A stretch of 64,000 nt of DNA from Mactromeris polynyma. Lineage: Eukaryota; Mollusca; Bivalvia; Venerida; Mactridae. This document shows positions 1 to 12,701 of this stretch, one piece after another; position 1 is the first letter of the stretch; each line of letters opens with the position of its first letter. The notes under the pieces were generated by a model, which was not told the DNA's origin, ran no database searches, and worked only from the letters and a program-made list of their open reading frames with translations. Made by a program: the position numbers and the translations under genes. The stretch spans positions 18,838,860 through 18,902,859 of the forward strand of contig JASFXZ010000005.1 in assembly GCA_032209605.1 (NCBI GenBank). The letters are read 5' to 3'.

Positions 1-3000
1 TGTGCCAATCTAGCAAACTTAATAATTGCCCTTTCCTGGTTTCAAGCAAGCAGTTCAAAATAATAACATACAAGAGAAAAGTTCATAACAACATCAAGGT
101 TGATGTAACCATGGTGACCTAGTTGTGGGTAGCATGGCAATGTAGGAGGATGAAAAACAACAATATTGTTCTCAAGTGACAACTTGTCTGACATTGGAGT
201 TAGGAATTAAAGCAATGGCAAATAAGGATAAGCTATTTACAGTTGATGTGACCTTATCCTCAAAATCAATAAAGACCACCAAGCAGTCATGGAAAGTACA
301 TAGTAAGTTTGGCAACTGAAGTAAATAAGAATTCTTACAATTGATTGGACAGGCCAGTTTCTGCAGTTAAACAGGCCTATCAACAGACATTAATTTGTCA
401 TGAAATAATGACAGCTTCTCCCAAAGCGGTACCTAAAGTAAAATAAAGATAAAGGATTTCAGCTTCCAATAACAATTTGTATGTGTCAGGAGAAGTTCAA
501 GTCATGACCATTTATGTATGGTCCAATATAACGTAAGTACTTAGTACATAGAGTTTGCAGGGAACTGACCATTTTTCTTTCAAAGTTCATAATTCTTCAC
601 ATTTTCTGTGGGCAGACATAAATGCCCTTATCAGACAATGAGAACATGGTAAAGTTACTAATTATAAGATTGTAATCTACACAACCTTCATCATAAACAT
701 GATCAGAGAAATATCAAGCATCTATTGACTGAGCTGATATAGTATGTGTCAAAGCCCTTACATTAACCTTCTGGAAACCAATCATTATCTAATTATCTGA
801 CTATTTAATAAGCTTGTACGTTTTACTTGCACCTAATGCATTTGAACAGTGTGATATTAGTATATTGAGCAACATAATAGGAAAACAGAATATCCTAAAT
901 GAAAAAAATGCTATGTTGTAATGACTGGTGGAGAACTTAATCAAGTGCATGAACTATTAAAATCTGACAGTCAGTTAAAGCTTCTGTGTCATTTGTTTCA
1001 ATTTACAGGGTGTAACAATTTCAATACAACAACAAGGAATGGTGTTGTATTTTAAGTGGGTGTCCTGATCTGTCAAGTGATGCATCAGTTCAGCTTTTTC
1101 CCTCTCAGAGTTACTAACATCACATAAATTTAAATTCTCCAATTAGGAACAAATTGTATTTAAGTTCTTCAACATTATAATGTCTTGCCAAACGATCTGC
1201 ATTAGCATATAAACAACATACAAACACAGATTTAAAAACAGAATGTAATTAACAATTGACTATATTAAGATCGTAACTGTGCAAAAAAATATTACTTGCC
1301 TCATCAGAATTTAAATTAAATCAGTCTGATAGCATCAGGAATGCTTAAAATTTCATAGAATACAGATTGTTCAGACTATAGCTCAGTCAGCTCATTCATC
1401 AGTTAGATTTCAACCAAACTTTGACAGGAAAGTCACTACTGGTCAACCTGCTGATACTATTGGCATTGTAAATTCAAAGGAGCATCACCTCACTGGGCTA
1501 CTTGGCCTGATTAACAGAAAGTTGTTGGAACAATATCTTACATATATTTGGACTTGTTATTTTAGTCTTACTTCTTTGGAATGGAGTGTTTTGACAAGTT
1601 GTGAATACTAAAAACAATCCCTAGTTTCAAAATATTGTTAAATATTTAAAAATTAATCAAGAATGCCTAATCAATGCCATTCAGGGCACTCATGAATTGT
1701 CAAAGAAACTTATAAGCAATCAGCATCAAAATTACCTTTTCCACAAGCCATATTATATCAAATATGTCATCAAAGCTAGGTTGTGTCTCACAGTATAACA
1801 GTTCATTTATCAAAATAGGACTTGGGAATCATGATAGACACAAACATTACAGCAAGACACCATCCTCATTCATTTGAGTAACTTCATTCAATAATTACGT
1901 CTCTAAATGTTCTGAAAAAACTTAGCTGAAAGCATTAGAAAGTCACTAATGAATCTCCACAGAATGATAGTGCAAGACATGACTTAGAGCTACCTCTAGC
2001 AAGCCTTGATGACTTCTGTATTATAGGAAATGTCACTGTCAAGTTGATTTAATAAAACATAAATGTGTATAAATGGGATGTCTGATGCCTACTGGCTGTA
2101 AAAAGACATTATTGAATAAAGAACCTTGTAGTCATCCAATGATAAAACATTTCGATGACATTTTCAAGATACTTGAGACAAAGCTTTGAATGTGATGTTT
2201 ATGTACTTAAATTTGTATTCAATAAGTAAATGAGAATAAGTATCTGCCTCAACTGTGCAGCATTACACTTCTGTTAGTGCATATCTTTCACATTATCTGT
2301 TTTGCCTACATCTTAAGTTATTACACTGTCCCAATGTAAACTCACCAGTCACTCGGGCTTAAATGGACAATTCTAAATTCAATGACTAAAATAAGTAGGT
2401 CCATTTCTTGCAATGTTCATAAACTGACTGTATTTCTGCCACAGAATGATCGAATATATATATCCAGGATATTATCTTTTCAATCAGAAGCACAGCCGAA
2501 ATTTTAAATTTTATCATACTGCAAAAAAGTGCAAAAAAGTGCTAGTTTAATAGATTATCTTCCACAACATCATCAATGGATATGGCATTTTTCAGCCCAG
2601 TTTTTAGTGCTAGACATGATTATAACTTAAAAGACTGTCGACAACATGTTTTAACAGGCAATGAAAGGTGTGAAAGATTATTGCTTGCAGCTGACTCCAG
2701 GGGCACTGTCTGATGCCGGAGTATTCCAAGAATTCCATTTACTTGACACATTAAAAATAATAGACTGGCATCTCAACAAAATCCGCATAATTATTTTTAA
2801 CCATACTTTTTGAATATATTCTTTAATTAAATACCTTCTAAGAAAACAAAAATTTAGAACAATTTATCCTAAAAGATGTACAAATCATTCAATGTGGAAC
2901 TAATTCACTGTTCATTCTTTGTTTACATGGGCATGAAATATTCAGTTTGTGTACGTCTACAGTTGTGTGTTTATACTTCACAGAGCAGTTACCCGTTTAG

Positions 3001-3653
3001 TCTATAATTATGGTCTGTGGAAAAACAACTAATATTTTTATAACAGTCGTTTTATTTGTTTACAAAGGTTGATCAAGCTACTCCATTCTTTGGTATTTCT
3101 TTCATGAATGGTATTTAAATACTTTGACATCAAAAATACAGGTTTATTCACATTAAGAAGTAACAAGAATTAGTCAGAGACTTATCCCAGTGCTGCCTCA
3201 ATGACAAGCTTTCCCGTCGGCCAAATAAAATAGAAATAAAACTAACGAATAAAGCAGGCAAAATATATCGGTAATGGCTTTTTTACTTTAAATACGTTTG
3301 TGGTGAAAAAGTAGGAATAATAGATGTTTTCTCAATAATAGCAAGTAGGAACGCTGGAAATCCTGCAATGAGTAATAGTGAGCTGCAGTAAAAAGTTTGG
3401 TATCATAACAAAAAAACTTTCTTGCATACCAGACCAGGATTTCCTGCGTTAACACTGGTGCAGTAAAACTCTTATCTTACACTCCACTGTGTAGAACGAG
3501 AATCGTGCTGATGGCGTCACATAATGACATCACGTAACAATTAATAGTAACTTAATGCATTTGTAAAACGTTTCTATAAGCAAAATTCCCTCAAAACTTG
3601 ATTTGTTTTATTCAATCTCGTCATTTACTTCATAAAAAGGTATGCAAAAAAAA
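1..3653. other. No recognisable feature
   Basis: AT-rich, with frequent stops in all frames. No exon, repeat array or element ends were recognised apart from a trivial GTGCAAAAAA doublet near 2517. Confidence 0.6.
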
Positions 3654-3798
3654 AATCTTTCACTGGCTTTGTGTGCGGACAGAAATATCAGGCACTCGGG
3701 AAACTGTTTTCGCAGAAATTCGGCGGAGCCTCGTTCCCGCCAAAACAGTCACCCTCGCACTGGATATTTCTATCCATACCGGAAGCCAGTGAAAGATT
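3654..3798. mobile_element. Foldback/palindromic MITE (145 bp)
   Basis: Almost the whole element is one inverted repeat. The outer arms AATCTTTCACTGGCTT / AAGCCAGTGAAAGATT are perfect, and the pairing resumes with AGAAATATC and ACTGTTTT..GC toward a GC-rich centre. The short open frames on both strands are consequences of the palindrome, not genes. Confidence 0.7.
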
Positions 3799-4899
3799 CT
3801 TATATTCTGTTCCCCGATATCTCCCAAATATTTTGTTTCTTTTTTCGTGTGAATATCACTCTTCCTTACAATCATTTATTTTATCCCCACTGTCAATTCT
3901 TTGATGTGCAGTGCCATTGTTAAATCTTGTGGAATTATTCTGTTTACCTGTCACCAAGAGTGACACTAAGCGTCAGTTATAATGCATACTTGTCTCACTA
4001 ATCCTACAAAGCATCACTATAATCGAGAATGTATTATGAGAGGAATTTAACCTCAAACATACTGATACTTCAGAAAGTTCCACAAAATCTTAGTTTTGGG
4101 AAAAACAAATTTGGCCATGGAATGTATATCTGCATACAGAGAGTGAGTGACATAAAAAATATAAACTCAGTGAATGATGAAGACAGTTTTATGGTTGCAC
4201 TCTACATCGCCTTGTATTACCAAGCAGTAACGTAATTCAAACACACTTCATCATCAGTAAGAAATAAAATATGGCTCACACAAAAAAAGTAACAAAGGCA
4301 GATTATTATAATAATATAATCCATTGACATAGATTCATGGTTCTTTTACTCTTAAATGTAACTTCTTAATGCCAGCTAACAGTATTTATTTGAAATCATT
4401 TCTTAACTAGTTTGCGCCATAAGCTGTGAGCAAAACAAATGAGAAGATTAATATAATCTTGCATATGTTTATTCAGCTTGGTACTACATCCATCAGCCAA
4501 AGTTTATTTGAGACTTTATATAAGATGTAAAAATAGCTAAATTATTTAAGCTACAACATAGAAACTACTTAGCTTAGTTAAGAAAGCCATCTAAGAGGCT
4601 GGTGGAAGACATTTTGTATACAATGACAAATGGTCACCCGCAGGGCAAACTGCTCACTTGGATTTTCTCAGGATTCCTTTTAAAGCACATAAAGTACAGA
4701 ATTTAAGAGAACCACGAAGTAACTACACCAAGAAGTACTGTCCCCAAGTCTAACAAAAACAAGAGATGCTGGAAAAACATTATGCCCCCCTAAAGATTCA
4801 TTGCCAGTGAGAGGATAATACTTAAAATGATGACCTAGAAGTGAGTACGGATGACAAAGGTTTGATTTTGATGGTCTAACAAGTTAAACAAGTTACTTG
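3799..4899. other. No recognisable feature
   Basis: AT-rich non-coding DNA. A 68-codon frame at 4029-4235 shows no family resemblance and is not called. Confidence 0.55.
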
Positions 4900-5100
4900 T
4901 CGACAAGGATTTCCACCTAATGACCTTGACTTTGACCCAGTGTCCACAACCTGAAGTCAATTAATCATCTTACCCTAGAGGCCAAAGTGTACTTGAGTTA
5001 TCACACAGAAACAGATTTCCACCCAATGTTCAGTCTGACCTTGACCTTTGACCTAGTGACACCAAAGTCAATAAGGATCATCTAAAACCCATAAGAAATT
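4900..5100 (+). repeat. Dispersed repeat with GACCTTGACCTTTGACC blocks
   Basis: Two related blocks (AATGACCTTGACTTTGACCC near 4919 and TGACCTTGACCTTTGACCT at 5036-5054), each followed by CAGTG/TAGTGAC and AAGTCAAT-like text. Related to 33536-33915. This type of repeat is common in bivalve genomes (from general knowledge). Confidence 0.55.
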
Positions 5101-5164
5101 ACAGCAAGTGACAGGATAAATGGATGATCTACAGACCAACCAACCTACCAATTGACATGGGTAA

Positions 5165-5466
5165 AACCTTTTTAGTTTGTATTTGCACTTATTTATCGTC
5201 GCCACCGGTTTCCCACATGGGCAACGCCTCCAGAAGAATGTAAGTCATTTTAGATTTTTGGAGGCTATTGCATGATACAGAAGATGTCCAAGTTCCAGAA
5301 ACACCCCTGGTTCTTTTAAGTGCTCGATGTAAAGCATCATACACATCACCTCAGTTTTAAAATCTTGTACGAAAGACTAGTGTTAGTACTGTCAGTGATG
5401 GAGTGGGGAATCGAACCTGCGATCCCTGGATTACTAGTCCAGCGCGTTACCACTGGTATCTGCCAT
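5165..5466 (-). mobile_element. tRNA-Thr-derived SINE
   Basis: On the minus strand the head (5398-5463) shows a box B (GGTTCGATTCC) and an anticodon arm CTGGA-CTAGTAA-TCCAG with perfect 5-bp stem and AGT anticodon (Thr). The first part of the tRNA is degenerate. A body of about 230 bp follows, including AAAGAACCAGGGGTGTTTCT, which resembles conserved central parts of metazoan SINEs. No convincing tail or target duplication is seen. Confidence 0.6.
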
Positions 5467-6440
5467 CATAACTGGCTATGATAAAATATACAGCTTACAT
5501 ATTGGGGAATTTTATAAAACATAGAAACTTCACAGGCTTTAATGGGAGAGTATGAATTCTCAAGATAACTCAAGTACAAATAGTGTATTAAAGATTTAAC
5601 ACAGTCTCTGCACAAACTTCTTTAATGTATTTCACACCTTTATGGCTTCTATCAATAAATGATACTTGTCAGTCAGACACCATAATCCTTTCAGTACTAG
5701 GAATAGGACAATTATAGTTCTCAGTAAATAATACACCAGAGAATTTTGAATGATGATGTTACTCTTACAAATAAATCATTCAGTTTCAGCCAATCCATAA
5801 AGCAATAAAGCGACAATGATCAGACAAAATGACCAGAGAGATATTTATGAAACTGTCCATCTGATAATATTTTATGACATTTGCATAAAAAGTAATGCAA
5901 TGACTATGTTACTATAATCTAATTCTTTTGTTTTAAATAAAGGCTTGGAAGTATGGACATCAGAAATGTCAGGCACAATTTCATTTGGTCTGGTAAAGAA
6001 GTTTAATAATGGCTATTGGGCAAATATTAAAACCTATCACTACACCATAAGTAGTAAATCAAACTAATCAATATCAAAATTGTCACTTAACAGAAAATCT
6101 CAGACCAAAACTTAATACCTTGAGGCACTATTCTATGTCTTCTTGTTCTTAGACTCCCAAAAACTGTGTATTTGTCCTTTAATTGAAATCATTCGACCTG
6201 CAAAGAATACTGCTGACCAATATGTAACATTCACATTTCAGACTGTTCATGAGACTTAAATTTCAACATTCTTTTTTCTTTTTTTTATCCTTAAATCACA
6301 AATTAATGAGCCCATTGAATCCATATAAGATATTCTGAAACACGAAGCCCTCCCTAATAATCCTGTCAAGAGGTATCGGGTAGTAAGGTACGGACCAAGT
6401 GACCTCTGACAAATGTAGAATTTTAAATATCAATGACTTG
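5467..6440. other. No recognisable feature
   Basis: AT-rich; no exon or element termini seen. Confidence 0.55.
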
Positions 6441-8031
6441 AATATTCAGTGTTTTGTAAACCAATCAAATCTTATGTAAACCACTAAGGCAATTTCGCGC
6501 CATTTCTCTTCAACCGAAAAATATGTGTAACCTTGACATAGATTGGTTAACATTTTGTATAGTGTATTTCAAGAAAGTAGAGTTGTTATTCATCACCACG
6601 GGGAATTGTCCGGTGTTGGAATTAAGAAGACTTTCTTGGTTTTGTGTACCAGTCGTGAACATTTATATTGTTTTAATCAAATAATCGCTATGTAACAAGT
6701 TTATTAACATGGATGTGTGAGTTCATGACTTATGCAATAAGTAATGATAAACTACGTATATTGAAACAGACAATTTATTGTGTCTATGACTAATCACACT
6801 ACTGAGTTATATGTATCCAGTCTCCTTCACAGTATTTTCAATATTTAGACAGGCGAGTCGACATGTGTCCACAGACATTCAGCGAGCCGCTTGCAACGAC
6901 TCACTCATGACCCAAATGTAGGACAGTAAACATGCGTAAAGAAAGCTTATGCGAGTGTGCACTGAATAAACAGCTTTCACTGTCATAGGAATGCCGCTGT
7001 GTTTATGGAAATTGCTAGAAAAACTAAATAACAAGTTTATTAACATGGATGTGTGAGTTCACAACTTATGCGATAAGTAACGAGGAACTACATATATTGA
7101 AACAGACTATACTGTGTCTATGACTGATCACACTTCGGAGTTATTTGTATCCTGTCTCCTTCATAGTATATTCTATATTTAGACAGGCGAGTCGACATGC
7201 GTCCACAGACATTCAGCGAGACACTTGCAACGACTCACTGATGACCCAAATGTAGGATAGTAAACATGCGTAAAGAAAGCTTATGCGAGTGTGCACTGAA
7301 TAAACAGCTTTCACTGTCATAGAAATGCCGCTGTGATTATGGAAATTGCTAGAAAAACTAAATAATTCGAACGTAAGTGACTATCGTTTCGTTGGCATGC
7401 CAAAATTATTCCGATGCCTGTAAATGTGTAGTGATTTAAGGTCATTTAAACGGCTGTCTATGCGGAATCTGCGTATATTTTTAAATGGGTCATATCGTTA
7501 CCACACTAATAAATGTTGTAATACGTATCTGTACAATCCTCGGTGAAAAAATGAAACGCTGCCTTCTGTAAATGCTAAAATTTTAATGACATGAAATAAA
7601 ACCGATTAGCTAGATAGTCAAAATTTCCTTCTACACGATTGATTGGTCTTAGCGCTGGAAGTACCCATCTACATTTGTATTATAAACTCAGTTGTCACGT
7701 GATCGTGCGTCCAATGAATTTAGTATAAGGAACGAATGGTGATTTCGTTCACTGCGACTAAATCATTGGTTAAAAAGGTCAAATATCAAAATATACTGGA
7801 TAATACAGCAGCGTGTGAATGTAATAGTAGTGGAATCAAAGCACTGTGTGGGAGCGTACTACGCAGTGATCTCGGGTTTCTGTAGTATAGCGTAATTGAA
7901 TGACCGGCAGTAGTAACATTAAGCATTTTTTTTGTTGAACAACAAATTTTAACCTTCAGATTGCTACAAATTTGCATACTTCAAGTTGCGCCGACCATCT
8001 TTTTTAAAGAAATTTCTTGTTTAATCATAAA
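6441..8031 (+). mobile_element. HINE/Helentron-like element, long type, 5'-truncated, with internal duplication
   Basis: It matches the long form of a family seen ten times in this window, whose intact 5' end is TTTTTCGGCGCAGCCGTAC and whose 3' end is GTTGCGCCGACC followed by a small hairpin (ATCTTT..AAAGAT) and ATTTCTTG. The copy starts inside the family at about AATATTCAGTG, so it lacks the 5' terminus. It ends with the usual hairpin near 8015-8031. It contains a 336-bp segment present twice in tandem (6693-7028 and 7029-7364). It encodes no protein. Confidence 0.75.
6693..7364 (+). repeat. 336-bp tandem duplication inside the HINE-like element
   Basis: Two adjacent copies begin TAACAAGTTTATTAACATGG and end GCTAGAAAAACTAAA. 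Other members of the family in this window carry this segment only once. Confidence 0.9.
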
Positions 8032-9651
8032 GTATAATATAGAAACAGAAAGTAGAAGGAAAATGCAAAAATATAATGAAATCCTTCAATTAAACATAAT
8101 GATATCATTATTTGCATTGTACTTGGTGACTATAAAGTGAAAATCTTTGCATCTTAAAAGAACATAGCAAACTACTCCCTTATACGTCTTTAATCCAATG
8201 CAAACACTACAATAATTGAAAAGAACATGCACATTAAAGTTGCGCAATGGCAACTCCCGGATATGTCTATAAATGGTCTACCAACAGACTGATAAGAAAT
8301 GAGCAAAACAATATACCCTCTGACTTGTTCAAAGGGGATAAATAATATCATATATATACCTTTGCTATCTAAAGTGCAAGCCTTCAATCACCAATAACCA
8401 AATTAAAAACCTATGCCTTCAAACACCAGCAAGCAGACAATATTCGCAGCAAAAACAGATTAACACCTTTCGAAAGACCAAGTATTCAGTTTGTTAATTC
8501 TGGTACAAAGACAGTTGCTATTGTCAGCAACTGATTGAAGACTTTTATACAGGCAATCTGCTGAATATTTCTCTTTATTCATTCTTTATCTGCCCTTAAT
8601 TCGTGACAAATATTTTCAGCAGCCAGAAGAATTTATTTCAGCAATACATCATGCATTTTTGCGTGTTAATTTTCTAAATTCAATAACAGTAGCTATGAAA
8701 TGAGAATGTTTTGTCAAGTAGAACAATCTTAGCCATAAATAACCTTAACAGAGCAGAGAATCTAAGATGTTGTTCCTATTTCATGTGTCATTTATTGTTG
8801 ACAAGGGACATAACAGTTTGTAGCACAGCTAGTTAATGAACAATAAATTTATACAAATCACCAAAAACTACTGTCTTGGATATTTGCATATGTATATATT
8901 AGGACTAAACATCGAAATAAACACCATTTAAAAAAATTAGTGCACTTGATCAATTCAATAAAGCTATAGCAGTAATTTATTTCATCGTTAGACATCAATT
9001 CTTTAAGCAAATTAAATAGAATTTCCAACAGATTAGCATAGCTCGAGTTAAAACGAAATGGAAATAATCAAGAACTTAAAGCAAGGATTAATTGTTCCTA
9101 GTTTTTTTCACCTAAAATACCAGCGTGCTAATTACTTCCTCATGGGAGACAGATGCATAAGAGATTGTACAACATATGCATCAACTAGGCATTATATGGA
9201 GGCTTCAGGTAAAGTTTCATCAAAATCCAATGAACGGTTCACGAGATTAAGCAGATAGACCAAAGCACCAAAATAATCGAAGGATGTAACACTGTCACAA
9301 ATTATCAAATATAAAAGTAGTGACAATGAGCATTACTAGGCATCATATGCCACAATATTCATGTGGTAAAATAATGGTCATAATTCCATTCCAGATTAAT
9401 GTTTTGACTGGTCTATCGAGTGCATCCAGGTAAAAAGTATTTCCTTCTGTGTCTATGAATTGTGATTTTGTCAATTTTCGCTAGTGGACAATTTTTATGA
9501 ATGAAATCGTATTGATCATAGTAACCACTAGGTGGTAATGAAAAAGTCCATCCAGTATTAGCACGATTGCAATATATAGTGATATAAGAAGGAAAGAAGT
9601 AGTCCTCAACTTCTGACCAGTGACTAATAAACAACTTACAAGTGTTATATA
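8032..9651. other. No recognisable feature
   Basis: AT-rich; only short open frames without family resemblance. Confidence 0.55.
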
Positions 9652-9886
9652 GATTTTTCGTGTTCCTTAAAAATTGACTTTATTTCAATATTACTACAGC
9701 TGGTGTTTAGTGCTGTGTGACGGATGTAAAAATTGTAGTTAACCTTAATAAACTTTATATAAGAAAATGAGGTTATGTCGCTGTGGTGTAGTGGTTAGCA
9801 TAACAGATTGGCAAGCCGTAGACCCGGGTTCGAATCCCGGTAGCGCCATTGACCGATTTTTCGTGTTCCTCAAAACATGACTTTAT
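9652..9886 (+). repeat. About 33-bp direct repeats flanking a tRNA-like unit
   Basis: GATTTTTCGTGTTCCT...TGACTTTATT occurs at 9652-9684 and 9855-9886 with a few differences. The tRNA-like sequence lies just before the second copy. Confidence 0.75.
9777..9848 (+). tRNA. tRNA-like sequence, probable pseudogene or SINE head (GGC anticodon position)
   Basis: It fits a 72-nt cloverleaf. The acceptor GTCGCTG/TAGCGCC has one mismatch and one wobble. Box A is TGGTGTAGTGGTTAGCAT, and the T arm CCGGG-TTCGAAT-CCCGG is perfect, ending GCC-A. The anticodon stem ACAGA/GCCGT pairs at only three of five positions, with GGC in the anticodon position, so function is doubtful. It lies between two ~33-bp direct repeats (9652 and 9855). 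Confidence 0.4.
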
Positions 9887-12701
9887 TATATAACTCATAA
9901 ACAATCACCAGAAATTCTAAGAGTTCACCAATGCTTTGAACTTTTTTTAACTCATTTAGTAAAGAACTCTACCCCTTCCACTTAATAAAGCTGATGGAGT
10001 AAGTGTATTTCACAATATGTTCAAGTTATAATCCCAGGCTTATGATCTAGCAATACAGAATTGATCCTGGAAGAAGTATTGGACTAAGTTAAATAATTCA
10101 TAATTGTTTATCTGGTTAATCTGCAATTATCATCTAATTTAGATATCAATGACAAAATGGTCCACTGGTGCCATCACGATGTTACAGACTGTTTTCTAGG
10201 GAAATACTAAGATAAAACATTGATGCAGGCATCCGAGGAGGATGCCAAATGATTGGCAGTGGATTTAGCTGTGACATGTAGAAACTGTGGACAATTCTTG
10301 TAGAAATAATTCTTGTTCATTGACTGTTGTTCAACTGTGGCATTTTATATCTCTTTATCTCAAATTTTTCAGTATTCACAGTATTGCCATAATAAAAAAT
10401 AGTAAGTGTGACTTTGAATCATGAACAGTCTGTACATTTAAACATTTCTTGGAAGCAATGCGACACTTGCAGCTGTGAATAGATTCATTGTCGTATTTGG
10501 GACCCGAGTCTTGATGATATATGGTCGGGTGTGACGTACATGCCCATCATCATGGTATAGGGAACCACTTGAGTTTTGAACCAAGGCTAAATCAAACTCA
10601 TTCATTATATATGTGCAGCTTATACGGAAACAAAAGCTGTTTCTATTTGTATAAGCTCACCAAAAGATAAAAGAATTACAATAATAACAGCCCTTTCATT
10701 TTCAAAAACAATATACCCACCACAATGGAGATTTGCATAAAAGGCAATAGTCAAACCATGGATGCATAGTCCACAGTTGATATGAAGAAGAGAATCTGCT
10801 TGCAGAAATAGACTTGTAAAGTGAGGATTGTTTTAGTAACGGAATATCTTCATAAATTTCCCCTGCGTAATTGGTCATGACAAATTCATTTCTGAATTAA
10901 TCTCTTTGAACTTAATAAAGCTAGGTGTGGTAAAGATTTAATTTGATCAATTAAATCAGCTACTTCACTACACAGAATCAGTCAGTATCATTCCATATTA
11001 CCATCTATATATTGTAAAAGCCACCCCCTCCTCTTCAATAAAGGTTTTACATCTTTTTCCCATGTTTTAAATATGGTGCACAAAAACATGTATTGCACTG
11101 GATGACTTTTATTCAAATCTATAATTGTACACAGGTTGTGTTTTTCTTCATGTTTCATCCAACAATTGTCCAGCGTTGTCAAGGTTGTTCATTATAGTGG
11201 TTTCCTCTCTAATGTCTCTGTGAGTGAAATCTTTTGTAACAAACCTAATTATGTTGTCACCTCACTCAGTAAATAAGGGATATTAAGCAGTGTAGGAATG
11301 GAGGCAACATGAAACTCACTAATTACAAGGTGTGAAGTTGGCTAATATAACTGAAATAAAACAACCATGAAACATAAACAATGTCTTACATTCAGAATCT
11401 CGGCCTCCATTGACAATGCCCCGGAGAGCAACATATAACATTTCGATCAAATATGAGACATAAAAAGGTGTTGCTATGGTAATTAACAGGGGTTGTAGAA
11501 ATTTCCTGAACTACAGTTACTGTTCTCTTCTCAATGGTATAAGATTTCAGACATTTTGGACAATGCCATAAAAAGACTAATACAGCGCGTGGTCACATAA
11601 TTATAGAACTGTGAGAAACAGTTGTAAGGGCCATTGCACTCGTTGTAGACAACAGCAACAACTGAAGGCAAGGATCAAATACTGATAATACTTTTACACT
11701 TAACAGAAAATCTCCGGTATATGGGTTCAGTAGTATCAGGGGTCTGGTGAGGTTATCAATTATGAATGCATATTCTCTTTTCCTATAATAAGTGGTTACA
11801 TCCGGGTAATCAAAGTCATTTATGCTATGATCAAGACCAGCCAATACTATTTTGAGTGTTTTAGCTTTTCTTTCATTTTTTTCCATCTTTATACGTGAAC
11901 AGTCAAACATGAACTGTCGCCAAATTCGCTACCGAGAATTCAAACAAGTCTAAATACATATACCAGCCTGTTTCGAATCCCTGGTTTATATGTCCGTGTT
12001 ATAACCGAGTTCTTTATAAGCGTGTACCACTGAATGTAAATTTCATTACTCCTAGTACATTTAGAGTGGCTATGCACTTAGTAAGTGTAAATTCCGGCTT
12101 AACTTCATCATTTATTTGAGTTGTCTTTGTGACCAAAAAATCCATTTGCAGGTTTTAAATATTCAAACAAATATATTTTTCAACTTTCATTTCATACTAA
12201 TTACTATTAAAATCAGACATCTACTTATGGTTTTAGAGCAATTCCAATATTAAGCACAAGATGCAACAGTAACCTACAAAATCACACCGTCACATCAGTG
12301 TGTACATAATTCTTAAAAAAATCTTCTGCTCTTCAAATAGAAAAAAAACAAATTATGCAATACTTAGAAATATTTCCTTGTTCATTTATTTCTATACATA
12401 AAAATTAAGCATAAAAAAAATTAAGCATCTTTGTCGAAAGCACTCAGTTTCTGACATCACTGATACAGGTTTTGTTAATGGCCACGCTCAATTGTTTTTT
12501 AATGCAGAGGGAATATTATGAATGATTTTTTAGCAATCAGGGAAAGGTTAGAATTTGGCCGACGGCTTCAAGTATTTCAAATGCGAAGTTTTACCGAATA
12601 AAAACAACTGAAATGGGTTTCAAAAAACTTATTATGTATATCAGTGAAAATGTAACTTTTATGTGTTTTTTCTCTCGATTTATAACCTGTGCTAAAAATA
12701 G
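9887..12701. other. No recognisable feature
   Basis: It includes a 105-codon minus-strand frame (11593-11910) that has no recognised motif and no flanking splice or promoter support, so it is not called. Confidence 0.5.
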
